Positions 33,661-44,996 are shown, numbered from the stretch's first letter. The stretch is 64,000 nt of DNA from Arctopsyche grandis (GCF_051622035.1 NC_135358.1:11910001-11974000), one strand, 5' to 3'. The notes: generated by a model from the letters alone, not told the origin. Program-made: numbers and translations.

Positions 33661-36280
33661 TGAAGTTTCATTGTTTCACACCATTATATAGATATATGGA
33701 TGCCCATACTTAAGTTCTAACGTATGAATAAATTCGTACATAAAATATTTAAAATAACTCGTGTAAAATGAAATAAAATAAAATATTTATGAGTATCACA
33801 CACTTGATAGAAACAGAATTGCTATTTTTTTAAATAAATTTTAATTGTATATACAAGACGTGCTTCAAGTTTCATACATTGTTTAATTGTTTAAAAACGG
33901 TAAATATTTTGTGTAATTTTAAAGCGGTAAACTTTAATCCATTCGATTTATAGTACTCAATAAAAAAAGAAAATTATATTGCGACATCTATGTATGTATG
34001 TTTTTCGCCTACATATGGAGTAATAGTAATATATTATAGATTAATTTTCTTCATATTAATATTATAATATTATGAAATATATCATAATATAATATTTAAA
34101 AAATATAATGTTGGGAAAAAAAAAGAAAAATCGTTATATTGAAATATGTAACTAAAATGTGCATTGTTTCCCTTTTGCAAAAAAAATACTCAAGTTATAA
34201 TAGCAAGTATCAATTTGTCAATCGAAATCTTAACAAAATTAAATAATTAAGTTTTACATACATATGTGATGAAAACTATTTAAACCATGTGATGAAAACT
34301 ATTTAAAACTCAAAGAAAATATATTTGAATCAAAGAACTTTTGATGTAAATTAAATTGAATCAAAGTTCCATAAAAGTTGAGAAACAATAGCTTATCAAA
34401 TACATATTTACTTATTCTACATACATAATAACATATCAGTAGTTTTTTTTTTTTTAAATAAGGTACATATCCTTAATACTACATTTTGAAAATTAAAATG
34501 TATGTATGTACGTAAACACTGAGCAATAAATATAAAAAGTCTTAAAACGGCTTCCAAATATGAAATCTAATAAAAAAAAAAAAACTAGAAATCACAAACC
34601 ACAATTATTTATAAATAACATGTTATTAAAACTCTAAAATAATCAGAGAAACATTGCACGTATCATATAACGCAAATCGATTAAAATTATTTTCTTGTTT
34701 GTTTCATAAAAGCAACATTCATAATATAATAATTCATTTCATTTATGATCACTTGTTTACAAATACTTTTCTTATCATTGGAAAATATGATTGGAAAAAA
34801 ATATGTATGTATTGATGAAACCATTGACACATTTTGTTAATTAATATGGATTTTAAAGACAAATCATAGTATTTACTAAAAATTCGTCACAATGTATTAT
34901 GATGTATGTACTTTCAAAACAATTTTCAGTTAACAAATTAACTGCAGCTATTCACTGCAACTTCACTATATTTATCAGAATGCTGTGTTATTTCTGAGCC
35001 TATCAATCAAACGTATCCAAAGAGTTCACTATGGTTCATCATGAATTACATATCTATGTTTGAAAATTATCTTGGTTCTCACGCCCAAGTTGACACCTAA
35101 ACCCGGGAAAAATAACAGTAAGATGTATCAGTTCAAATTCCTGACCCGTGGGGGTGCTCGGAGTCAATTGTAAACTGAAAATAGTTAACAACAATATGAT
35201 TTATTCATTCATGGGTGCAATTGATGATCTTATAAGGGTATCACATTTGCTAACCCATTAAATTGCGGGGCTTCAACGGAGGCAAACAGAGGGCAACCAT
35301 TAGATTATGTTTTTATAAATGTATCCAATATATATATACATACATGTACATATATAAATTTTGTTATACACAAATTAATCGCTTGAACGTTAAATTAAAT
35401 CTAAAAAATAAAACATTCTATCTGTATTTTTTTAGAATCACAATTTAAAATGCAAATCAAAATGTGTTTATAGAACGATTTCTGTCTGTACTACATTTAT
35501 AAAAACCTCTATTGATTATCAAACTGATATTGCGCATAACAACTAGGTAAATATAATTTTTTTTATTATAAATTTTATTACTTTAGTACGAAAATTAGAT
35601 ACTTTTTGCAAAATATCTAATTTTTTAAACTAATTTGCGTTCTGTTTACGGTATAATGTAATTTAAAATATACGCACATATAATTTAATTCGTCCGTTGG
35701 AGATTATAACGTTATATCAAGCGATTATTACTTTAATTAGTTTAATATAGACTTGTTGACATGGAGCAAAGTTTTATAACATAAAATGAATGTATTTATT
35801 TCATATGATAACCTTACAACCCGTGAAACAAAACTGCTGATATAATTCGTATTTCATTTGATAAGTTTGTTTTTCAATTTCTTGCAACTAAAATTAATAT
35901 TCTATTTTATTTTGTTGAATAATCATTTAATATAACACCAAATAATTCAATAATACATTTTTAATTGATATTACCACGATTTGTATCTCGACTTAAATTG
36001 AAAAATGAATAGTTATTGCCATCTATGTATTCGCTGTCGTACTATTATAGACATTTTACAAAGTGAATTTTATTGTTTTACAGCAAAAGGAAAATATTAA
36101 GGTTTTCAAATATGCGAAGAAACTCGCATATTTGTCTCGTTTTCGAGGAATTAGTTAACTATAATTATAATATAGAATTTTATGTTTAATAAATAAAATT
36201 ATATAAATAAAAGTATCACTAATTTTTCAGATTTATTTTTTAAATACACACGATCAATATTAAATCGTACATATTTTACA
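33661..36280. other. AT-rich non-coding stretch
   Basis: 2.6 kb of AT-rich DNA with A-runs and TATG tracts. A 22-bp unit around GTGATGAAAACTATTTAAA is repeated near 34,266 and 34,289. There is a 10-bp inverted repeat AAATATGCGA/TCGCATATTT near 36,107-36,133. No gene or RNA found. Confidence 0.6.
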
Positions 36281-36282
36281 CG

Positions 36283-36472
36283 GGTCGGTGATTATTCCGC
36301 AAAAAGCAATCTCGCACAAGTCACTAAAATTTCGATCACGGAACATCTGGCACCCAAAAACTCCATCAATCGAAACATTGTACTAACGAGAATTCGAGTA
36401 GTAGATATTCCGTAATCGAGATTTTAGTGACTTGCGCGAAATTGATTTTTGCGGAATAATCCGTTTACCATT
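36283..36472. mobile_element. foldback MITE 1 of a three-element cluster
   Basis: The left end begins GGGTCGGTGATTATTCCGCA and carries AAGTCACTAAAATTTCGATC. The right end carries the imperfect reverse complement (GATTTTAGTGACTTGCGCG, TTTTTGCGGAATAATC). The arms are about 60 bp. No coding sequence. Confidence 0.7.
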
Positions 36473-36599
36473 TTACACGATATGCTTCAATATAATAATT
36501 TCCACCTGACACGCATTTGACAAATATAAAATTCCACATTGTGAATATGTGATTTTATACGCCAGTTCGTACTAAAATTAAAATACATATTTATTGTGA

Positions 36600-36815
36600 A
36601 AAAATATGGTAATTGGATTATTAGTCACATTACGGTGGTCACAAAGACAATTTTTGCCATGAAAATCGCGAATGCGGAATATTTGGCACTCGAATTTTCA
36701 TTAGTATGATAGTTATCGTTAGTATGATGGACTTTTCAGCTGCCAGATGTTCCGCTATAGAGATTTTAGTGACTTTTGTGGGAGCGCTTTTTGACCAATA
36801 ATCACTGAACCTAAA
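36600..36815. mobile_element. foldback MITE 2 of the cluster
   Basis: The right end (GATTTTAGTGACTTTTGTGG, then AATAATCACTGAACC) is homologous to the right end of MITE 1. The left end has TTGGATTATTAGTCAC and AAAATCGCGAATGCGGAA in inverse orientation. The arms are more diverged than in MITE 1. Confidence 0.55.
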
Positions 36816-36944
36816 AAAATGGTAAACGGACTACTAGTCATATGTGAACTAGTCACAGGACAACCGGTCACTCTAGATTGGTCACACATGATCACTCGTC
36901 ACACTAAAACTGGTCACGAGAAAACTGGTCACACCCTAAAATAT

Positions 36945-37380
36945 GAGCGAGCTATGCTAGCCAGCAGTATAGCTCGATCGTTAAGCTTCTGCTTAGCGTC
37001 GAGAGGCGCCGGGGTTCGATACCTGGCCCGGGCCTCAGTTGGTCAGACCTGGATTTGTGACTCCAGGTTGATCGTTTCCTATCAGAGTTTGCCAATTTTC
37101 TCTGATTTCATCGTTGAAACGGTTCCCGGAAAAAAAATTGGCTAAAAATCCTTCCTACCTACTATGTCACCACTATTTGATGTATGATTGATGTACAATA
37201 AAATTTATGTACAATTCATAGATGTCTCGTTAATTTGCGAGTTTTTCTGTGTCTCGTAATTCAACGACTTGTAATAAAAATGCTGCTTTTGTAATTTGTT
37301 ATTGGCCAGGAAGGCGCACTGGGATTTACCTGTAAGGCCTTCCTGGTATATATGTAAAATAAATAATAATAAAAAAAAAT
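36945..37380 (+). repeat. tRNA-derived SINE, reference full-length copy
   Basis: The head contains an A-box-like TAGCTCGATCG, and the B box GGTTCGATACC near 37,013 fits the RNA polymerase III consensus. The conserved body follows (CCAGGTTGATCGTTTCCTAT; CTATGTCACCACTATTTG; CATAGATGTCTCG). The 3' end has CCAGGAAGGC (37,306-37,315) and GCCTTCCTGG (37,337-37,346), a perfect 10-bp stem, then an AT-rich (AAT)n/A tail. This is the best copy for defining the family. Confidence 0.85.
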
Positions 37381-37404
37381 CGGTTTACCAGTTTTCTCGT
37401 GACC

Positions 37405-38232
37405 GATTTTATGTCTGTTCATACTTAACAGCACTGCACGGCTTCAGCACTGCACGACTCCGTTTCAAATATGTCATTTTATTACATTCCTATTCATATC
37501 TACCTACACGTCGCGGTCACGTCACGTTTACAGCAATTTGGCCGAGTGCAAGGCAAAATCGGCTTACTTATACATTAGAGGCCATGACGATACCGCACAA
37601 TATTGCTTACGTCGTATTGTCGAGTACTTGCAATATGAATGCATACACGTGCATTCGTAGCTACGCGTCAGAATACAAGTCAGCAAAAATGTTTCGACGT
37701 TTATCTAACTAAAAAGTATGTATAATCGCGCTGTTGTTGAAAGAAGAAGCTCAAGAAGGCAATAAAAAAGCACGGAGGTGTTTTGATGTGCATCCCATGT
37801 TAAAAAATAAAAAAACCGAAGGAGAGTTTTGGACACTGTATAAGGAGCTTGTGGATGATGGACAAATTTTTTTTAAATATTTCCGTAAAAAATTTAAATT
37901 TTTTTTAAATATTTGCGCCAAAACTATGTCGAAAGATTGAACAGCTGTCAACTGTCACTATCGATAATTGGTCCAAAACAGCAAAGCGGCAGACTCATGG
38001 CACGTAATTCGCGTGTATATTTCCATGATGGCCAAAAAAACGGATACGATACGTTGACGGATGTTGCTGTAAGGTATGAACAGGAAATGTCGGGTACTGC
38101 TGTAAGCCTGCCGTGGCGTAAACGTGACGGTTGGTATGAATATACCCATACAAAATGTACCAAAGAATACTTTTCGTACGGCCGGATACCTGCTGAAGTC
38201 GGTACGTGATGACTAGGTATGAACAGACCTTT
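37405..38232. mobile_element. decayed PIF/Harbinger element
   Basis: The right end (minus strand AAAGGTCTGTTCATACCTAG, then TCTTTGGTACATT) is the same terminal repeat as in the 30,160-30,910 MITE. The left end (GTCTGTTCATACTTAACAG near 37,411) is a diverged inverse copy. It contains the transposase fragment at 37,722-37,940. Confidence 0.65.
37722..37940 (+). pseudogene. PIF/Harbinger transposase N-terminal remnant
   Basis: The + frame reads A-R-R-C-F-D-V-H-P-M-L near 37,770, then T-E-G-E-F-W-T-L-Y-K-E-L-V-D-D-G, then F-F-K-Y-F-R. This order (RR-W-VHP, GEF--L--EL, FF-YFRM) is typical of the region before the catalytic domain in insect Harbinger transposases. After Y-F-R the frame drifts into K/F-rich sequence and ends at TGA (37,938). 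The DDE catalytic part is absent, so it cannot mobilise DNA. Confidence 0.6.
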
Positions 38233-38370
38233 TAGGGTGTGACCAGTTTTCTCGTGACCAGTTTTAGGGTGTGACCAGTTTTAGTGTCACGGGTGATCAC
38301 GTGTGACCGATCTAGAGCGACCAGTTGTCCTGTGGCCGGTTCACATTTGACTAGTAATCACCGAACCAAA

Positions 38371-38516
38371 AAAAATGTAGAAGCTAGTAGGTGACGTTAG
38401 TAATTTTGATAATGGCAACACTGACAATTGTCAAACAGTGCGCTGTCACTGTCGACATAGTGTTGTGTTTTGTTGTGTCTGCTTACATTTTGTGAGATTA
38501 TTATTGCAGTTTAGTG
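38371..38516 (+). promoter_or_regulatory. UBL7 promoter / 5' leader region
   Basis: Only 146 bp separate the upstream mobile element from the UBL7 ATG. They contain TGGCAACACTG (38,413-38,423), similar to the YGGTCACACTG core-promoter motif of TATA-less insect housekeeping genes, overlapping the palindrome TGACAATTGTCA (38,422-38,433). There is no TATA box. The promoter role is inferred from position. Confidence 0.45.
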
Positions 38517-40136
38517 ATGTCTGCGTTGAGCTTATGTCTGCGTGTGTCAGGCAATGGTGGTGGCACCAGACGCCATCGTCTTCCAGCCGTTGACTTCCAC
38601 ACAAAGCTCGCTGAGCTGAAACAGGAAGCTGCCAACGAGACGGGTCTGGCCATTGAAGCACTTGGTAATACATCTCTTTTCATAACAGAAATCATTTTCA
38701 CATTACATACCCCAAAATCATGTTTATATGCTTTACAACTTTACAGGGCAAACAAAGCATGCCTTTGCAGATATGCTTAGTCATGATCAAAATTTTCAAT
38801 ACTGAATTTATGTTTCAAAGATAATCAATATTTAGATTGCATGTTAACTTTTACCTCGAAAAGTACATTTAGAACATATCATTTAAAAAAAATTATTAAT
38901 TATTTATATCGTGAATTACAGAGTTAGTTCACCATGGGAGAATACTTGATGATGATAAATCTCTTCATGAGTATGGAGTCAAACCTGGTGAAGTCATATA
39001 CGTGTTAAAAAAGAATATTCCTGCTAAACCAGAACCACTAAAAAAGATAACTGAAATTGAAGTACAAGAGTATGTTTCGTTCTTCAGATCTTTTAGACAC
39101 CCAGCCGAATCGGCCCTAACATTACTTTTAAACATAAGGGTAAGATTTATTGTTGTTTGATAATTTCATGCAACGTACATTGCTGCATCTGTAATTTGGC
39201 AATTTTTTTTTTCTTAGGATTATGGACATTCCGACAGTTTCATATCTTCAATGCCTTCTCTGGCGAATGATCCTATTGCTATAAATTATTTACGAGAACC
39301 AGAATTATTGGCACATATGGGTGATCCTGACACAATTAGAAGAGTTGCCGAAAAACATCCCGCCTTTATAGAGGCTGTTCAGAAAATAATTGAGTTTAAG
39401 GAAACAAAACATACAACCACCCGTCAGTTCCTGTGTTTTATGTATTCATGTTTTGTCATTAACATAATTTTAGTAATATATTTTGTTCCATTTTTCAGGA
39501 TGCACTACATTGTTTCACTCACCCGATTCTGACGATGAAGAGGACGTCGATATTGGTGGAGAGCATGATGAAGAAGATGGCAGTGGAACGGAAGGACAAC
39601 AAGGTGGAGCTATTATAACTCCGGAACAACTTTCCACAGCTTTGGCACTTGCCGGAATGGCAGCTGGTGGTAGTAGCTCATCGTCTCGATCTAGTAACTC
39701 ATCATCGGACAACCTTCTTCCTGGATTTAGAGAATTTTTAGGATCATTCTTAGGAACAGATCGGCCTTCCTCTTCTTCTTCACCCGGTATATACAAAATT
39801 CTTATTTATATAAAGTACATATACATATATATGTACTTAATAATTTGTTTATTCGTTATTATAGGTCCATCAAGACCCATAATAACATCGGATATGTTTA
39901 GCAATGCGCTATCTCAAGCAATTACTAACGCCTCGACTACCTCGAGTACTGCAGAAACGTCCACATCTACTTCAGATGATGCAGAAGATCCTGCCAATGC
40001 CAGATTATATGCTGAACAGTTGTTGAAGATGCAAGAGATGGGACTTACTGACAATCGTATAAATTTGCGTGCTTTGATCATTAACAATGGCGATGTTAAC
40101 GCAGCCATTAATCTTGTGCTTAGTTATCTCTCTTAA
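38517..40136 (+). CDS. UBL7: Ubiquitin-like protein 7 (UBL-UBA protein), five coding exons
   Basis: Coding exons: 38,517-38,664, 38,922-39,139, 39,218-39,422, 39,499-39,786, 39,865-40,136. All introns are GT-AG, and the joined frame gives 376 residues, close to the roughly 380 of vertebrate UBL7. Residues 1-80 form the UBL domain (L-V-H-H-G-R-I-L-D-D-D-K-S-L at about 51-64; Y-G-V-K-P-G at 67-72). The middle carries the family's M-P-S-L-A-N-D-P-I-A segment, an acidic S-P-D-S-D-D-E-E-D stretch, and a Ser-rich low-complexity region. Residues 334-376 form a UBA domain (M-G-L loop near 345, G-D-V-N-A-A-I-N-L at the end). UBL-UBA proteins usually act as adaptors: the UBA binds ubiquitin and the UBL can bind the proteasome. 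Mammalian UBL7 has been linked to ubiquitin signalling and innate immunity, and the insect role is unknown to me. The start is the first ATG with exon 1 in frame. Confidence 0.93.
39787..39864 (+). other. UBL7 intron 4, 78 nt and in frame
   Basis: Donor GTATAT, acceptor TTATAG. The length is divisible by three and there is no stop, so retention would keep the frame. It would add 26 residues rich in Ile, Leu, Tyr and Val, resembling a membrane segment. Splicing out is favoured because the flanking exons join to the family's normal sequence. Confidence 0.8.
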
Positions 40137-40468
40137 ATATAAAATACTCTTGTGATCATTTATATTTAATCTGTGTAAACGATGAACGAAAAATTTATCA
40201 GTTTTAATTATTACAGTTTGGCAAACGAATTATTGAAATATTAGTCATTATTGAATCTTAAAAGATACCTACATATGTATACATATATTATTACTTCATT
40301 TAATTATTAAATTTTATAATCGTATGTAATATTCCCCTTAAGTCAATGGTGGGCTAAAGAGTATATGTGATCTTGAAATGTCAGTTTTAGAAATGTATTA
40401 TATTAAATAAGTATCGTGTAAAAGTGTCTGATATTTATATAGTACATATTTCAAGGAAGACGATTTCT

Positions 40469-40474
40469 AATAAA
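40469..40474 (+). terminator. polyadenylation signal for UBL7
   Basis: AATAAA 333 nt after the UBL7 stop. A second AATAAA at 40,748-40,753 is an alternative. Which is used cannot be told from sequence. Confidence 0.5.
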
Positions 40475-40759
40475 GATTCAATTACTATGATATAATGTTT
40501 TCGGAAATCACTAATAGATGATTATATGCTCTCAAGCCCTCTACTGCCTTAGAATATCAAATATGCTACAAAATAGTCTATAACAATATAGGAAAAGGTA
40601 ACTTTTTTTATTCTCCATTAGATTTTATAATAAAATTACAATGAACACATATTATCTTAACGTATATTTTTGCTAACTATATTTATGAACTCGGTATATG
40701 ATAAAAAATATTGTAATACGTACTTGTGTATTTGCTTATTTTGTAAAAATAAATAAGTG

Positions 40760-41937
40760 ATCTACTTACTTTTGTGTATTCTTTATTTTAGTAAACCTAC
40801 GTATATCTTATTTTTAATTCGTATATTAACTAATTCATTAAATTAATTTTTGTCATATGCATTATTTTATTTTTATTACATATATTGTGCGTTTTATTGC
40901 TAAATGTAGTAGGTAAGAATTTTTGCTAGTCTATTCATGCCTGTCCATTGCCATAGTTGAATTTGAAGATTGCTTATAAAAATCGGTAAGACTAAATTTT
41001 TGAGTTATTAGTTTTGCAATACAAGTCAAACTTCTAGAAATATTAAACGATACATCATCACGATTTATAACGGTCATATTTTTTTGGTATCAGTATGAGC
41101 ATGTGAGAATAAAAAAACTTGTTTCTGCGCTTATTATGCGTATGATATCATATCACTTGAAAGTTAAAAAAATATGCACATGTTGAGAGGTTATAAAAAA
41201 ATAGTTTTGAATTGATGTGTTGCTACGAAAATAAGAAAAATTGAAATGTCTGTATCTAAATACGGTGTACGTACGTACACATATACACAGAAGGTTATTT
41301 CCGTCAATGTAACGGAATGCAACAGTACTTATGGATAAGAATTGAATTATCGCACATTTGTAATGAAAATTAATAGCTCAATTATTTTGATAAAATTTGT
41401 ATCAGTACATCTCATTCGATAAACGTTTTGATATTGGATAAGAGAAATTATGAGATTTCTAAGATTTAAGAATATCTCAAATATAAATTGAAATGTTATC
41501 ATTTTTATTTTGGAAAAATCTATCTTTATCATATACACTCTTGTTGTTTTCGGTTTATTTTTAACTGAGTCACTCTTATTTGGATCTTGCTTTGGTCATT
41601 TTTTTTTGTCAAAACTACATAGTAAAACACTGACTGAACGCCTACGCTCCGACATATCAGCATAGCCTTAAAATAGCGTTTCTCAAAAACTTTGATAGCA
41701 TTGTTTATAATATACAGGCTCATAAAGTACTTATAATCGATTTAAAAAATCAATCAATCTATGCGCAAAAAATAAATATAAAAACTTTTCGTTTTTATAT
41801 TTCCCATTTTAATATAAAAAATTGCCAATTACATGATATAATAGCACTTTACTTTGTTCAAAACTGCTACAAAGATCTAATCATTTTATATTATAAAAAA
41901 TTTTATTTCAAATTAATCAAAATAATAATAATATAAT
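40760..41937. other. AT-rich 3' flank, no gene seen
   Basis: AT-rich DNA with two short minus-strand frames (63 and 64 codons) that lack domains. No repeats recognised with confidence. Confidence 0.5.
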
Positions 41938-41945
41938 GTAAGAAC

Positions 41946-42512
41946 TAGGGATTCCAAAAAACCGCCCGAAAGAAAAATCTGGTTTTCGGATTTTTTTTCA
42001 AATAAAAAGCCGGTTGACCGGCTTTCACCAGTTTCAGAAAATTAAGATTTTTTAAGTTTAAAATTTTTGTATCGAAAAAAAATTGTAAATATGCGTATTA
42101 TATTATGCAAAAAAATAATCACTTAAAAATTAAATTGAGTTATAGACATTACGAACTTTCATAAGATCATTATTATATATTATTATGACAAATAATAAAA
42201 TTTATATTATATATCAAAGCCGTAAAATGGTAGATTCTGAATACGCACATATAATTAAATGGTTAAAATAATCTACAAAGCCACCGCTTAATGCTGTGCC
42301 TTTTTTTGTTGTTCAAAGAAATATACGCCTATTACCGAAGAAAGTTTGGATTTGGATACACATTTATTTTAATCATTCATAGAAATTTTAAATTCATAAT
42401 TGTTAGTTTTGAGAACTAAAACATGAATTAAAAAAGCCGGTTTTCGGTTTTTTGAAAAATGGTCAAAAAGCCGGCTTTTCGGTTTCGGTTTAAATCGGCT
42501 TGGAATCCCTAG
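41946..42512. mobile_element. non-autonomous hAT element with perfect 8-bp TSD
   Basis: It starts TAGGGATTCC and ends GGAATCCCTAG. It is flanked by GTAAGAAC at 41,938-41,945 and 42,513-42,520. Subterminal AAAAGCCGG/CCGGCTTTT motifs occur inside both ends in inverse orientation and could be transposase-binding sites. No coding capacity. Confidence 0.88.
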
Positions 42513-42707
42513 GTAAGAACACATTCAAAAGAATCGATCGAAGAAGTTATCGATCACTGTCAATACTAGGATAAAATATCACCCAAAACACTCCAGGGGT
42601 GACGTTTGCGAAGGGACGCGACAGTACAGATTTGACCTACATACCATACTTTCGGGACCCTCAAAAGTCCCAGTTTTCTAATTTTTCTATTATGCATATT
42701 TTTTTAG

Positions 42708-42872
42708 CAATTTCAAAGGGACAAATTGATGAGAATTAATAAAGAAGTAGCAAAGTTTTATGAAACATTGCCAGATTATTTGAAACGATGGACAATAAAT
42801 ACCATTAAAAGTATATATTCTGTGTTTTCGTGGATGAGCTTGGAAGAAATACCAGAATGGCTAGATATTTAA
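42708..42872 (+). pseudogene. transposon-derived protein C-terminal fragment
   Basis: 54 codons ending in TAA encode F-Y-E-T-L-P-D-Y-L-K-R-W, then F-S-W-M-S-L-E-E-I-P-E-W. The Y-L-x-x-W ... F-x-W-M-x-L-x-x-x-P-x-W pattern recurs in transposase-derived insect zinc-finger proteins, probably hAT-related. It is preceded by a TTTTTTAG that could be a splice acceptor. No start and no further domain. Family attribution is from memory of the pattern. Confidence 0.4.
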
Positions 42873-43258
42873 AAAAACAGTTGAATGTTTAAATACGAAA
42901 AATATTATAATATATATTTGTTCAATAAATTGTTGCATTTAAAATATATTAAAAAGAGAATAACAATCTCCAAATTGGAATGGAATATATATTATATTTT
43001 TTCAAAGTAATATAAATTAAAAATTAAATAGTAACTATGTACATCCATGCCTAAGCGACCCAAAGGGCGAAATCGAACAGGAAGGAACACGGCACATGTT
43101 CTTTTTAGATACTTTTAAACATGCGAAAAAAATGTGGCATGCCTTGCATTCATGGTACGCTCAGCACACACCGTCCCAAAATCACCCCCTTGACTGTTTT
43201 CGATACAACTTTATCCTTGTATTTATCCTTGTTGACAGTGATCTATAACGGTGTATAC

Positions 43259-43602
43259 CAGGGTTTCTGACCCGGGTCGACCCGGGACAAACATTCCCGG
43301 GAATTCGCGGAATTTTTGTTGTCCCATGTCCCGGGAATTCTTATCTCGAATCCCGGGAATTGAATTTAAAAAAATCTTGAAAATATACAATATTTTGCAC
43401 CAAGGGAAATAATAAATCAAATACAAAATTGATCAAATACAAAATTGATCAAATACAAAATTTTTTATCAATAAAAAATATATTATATTGAAAAAAAAAC
43501 GGTTTTTTAAATGTGTCCCGGGATCCCGTGAATCACGGGAACGATCCCGGGATCCGTCCCGTGCCCCAGGAATCGAAAAAGTCCGGGAATACAGAAACCC
43601 TA
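43259..43602. mobile_element. hAT MITE with perfect 8-bp TSD and CCCGGGAATT repeats
   Basis: It starts CAGGGTTTCTG and ends CAGAAACCCTA, flanked by GTGTATAC (43,251-43,258 and 43,603-43,610). The interior has many CCCGGG/GGGATCC motifs in both orientations and three tandem copies of GATCAAATACAAAATT at about 43,412-43,461. Non-coding. Confidence 0.9.
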
Positions 43603-43814
43603 GTGTATACCATATTTGAATAAATGCAGGAGAACCCCCACTGCGGGAAGCCAAGCACACGACGTGCCGTTCTTCCCTGTGTGATTTCGCCCAAAATCTC
43701 GGGGGTAGGAAAAAACTAAGTGGTCTAATATTGTTGAATTTTTCGGTGGGCGGGGGGGATTCCCGATTTGACTTGGAAGAAATCTGGCAGCCCTAAGTAT
43801 ATCCCATATCTATG

Positions 43815-44130
43815 TACATTCTTCTTTGTTACTTTATCTATGTACATAGTAACAATAGATGAAGTTTTGTGATCATACGAAAATTCAAACTCAAGATTTT
43901 GACTGATTCAAACTCGGAATCGATCACTGATCACCTTTTTATGATCTCAAAAAAAGGTCTGCGTGTCTGTGTATTTTGGGGATTTTTTGAACATCGTTAG
44001 TCCCATCGAATTTAAACTTAGTATTGATGACTGAAATTCTTATGGACGCGACGCAAATTTTTTTTTAATTTTTAAGTTGACCGTAAATGTACGTCCCCTT
44101 ATACATAGGTGTCCCCGTTTTTATTTTTAT
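43815..44130 (+). repeat. dispersed repeat family R1
   Basis: Closely matches 53,965-54,300: GTAACAATAGATGAAGTTTT, GTGATCATACGAAAATTC, TGTATTTTGGGGATTTTTTG and AATTTTTAAGTTGACCG. No coding frame. The source element is not identified. Confidence 0.65.
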
Positions 44131-44699
44131 TTTATTTCATTGTTTGAATTTATTTTTAGAAACTGTTTTCGTATTAACGTTATATTTTATAAGTCTTGAT
44201 GCTTTTAATGTTTATTTCTGTTTTAAAAATAAATAAAATTAAAATAAAATAGGTCTATGGAATGTGAATACACTATTAAAATGGAACAAAATCAAAATTC
44301 AATATAAACTATTTTACACGTATTTTAAAAAGCCTGACACTTCCAATAGCACATTCATATGAATCTATTCGAATTAATAAAACACCGTTGGAACAGCATT
44401 GCTTTAATCGATACCGTCGCGATCCAACCGTTGATCATAAATTCCACAGTATTATAAATCTTTGTGCAGATACTTTGGTTTCCTTTAACTGAAATTAAAT
44501 CCATTCACACGCAGTCATCATATGCCATACAAACGACTGACATGTATGTGGTGTGACGGTTTAATTAACCGTGTGGCAGTTCGACTGGCATAATGAGCTG
44601 GCGCGTGCTTCGGAAGAGCTTCGAATGAATTTCAAACATTTTTTTTTACCACAAGAAGGTCTCTTCCGGTGCATAGCCATAGAAATGTGTAAACAGCTA

Positions 44700-44820
44700 C
44701 CATTCTACTGCCATCGCATCGTCAGGATTGCTGCTCTTGTGCGTTATCAGAATCTCCTGTACGCCGTCCAGTTCGCTGTCGATCTCTGACCCATTCGCAC
44801 CGGTATTAGCTCTTCCATAA
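44700..44820 (-). pseudogene. possible terminal coding exon, unidentified
   Basis: On the minus strand a frame from about 44,808 down to a TAG near 44,698 encodes about 37 residues including G-S-E-I-D-S-E-L-D-G-V-Q-E-I-L, then N-P-D-D-A-M-A-V-E-W. The composition looks protein-like and the DNA is GC-richer than its surroundings. The + strand is also open across the region. No upstream exon, family or polyadenylation signal was established, so this is weak. Confidence 0.25.
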
Positions 44821-44972
44821 ATAATATCTTATTAGAAGAATACAGTCTTTAAAAAATCCGTCAACAAAAAAGTTTGTTCCTGAAGTGCTATTTTCAATTC
44901 GTACTTACAAAATATACTCATAATAAGTGTGAAAATTAACTCCATCGTTTATATCTATTTTAAAAGGTTTGC

Positions 44973-44996
44973 ATGTGTGTGTGTGTGTGTGTGTGT
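44973..44996. repeat. (GT)n microsatellite
   Basis: About 24 bp of GT repeats. Confidence 0.9.

Larger units (their letters stand above)
36819..38370. mobile_element. composite inverted-repeat element 3, next to the UBL7 promoter
   Basis: About 120-bp terminal inverted repeats made of spaced GGTCAC/GTGACC units: left arm 36,833-36,945, right arm 38,230-38,370. Examples are ACTAGTCATATGTGAAC on the left and GTTCACATTTGACTAGT on the right. The right tip, AGTAATCACCGAACC, matches the tips of MITEs 1 and 2. Inside lie a SINE (36,945-37,380) and a Harbinger fragment (37,405-38,232). It ends only about 150 bp before the UBL7 start codon. Confidence 0.68.

Noticed and set aside
39483..40136. Single 217-codon reading frame as the gene
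   Set aside because: It reads through UBL7 intron 4 and begins inside intron 3. The five-exon model restores the family's domain order and length.
42560..42645. Possible shared exon because of similarity to 17,340-17,405
   Set aside because: Similarity spans non-coding sequence with stops in all frames, so it is treated as a repeat block.
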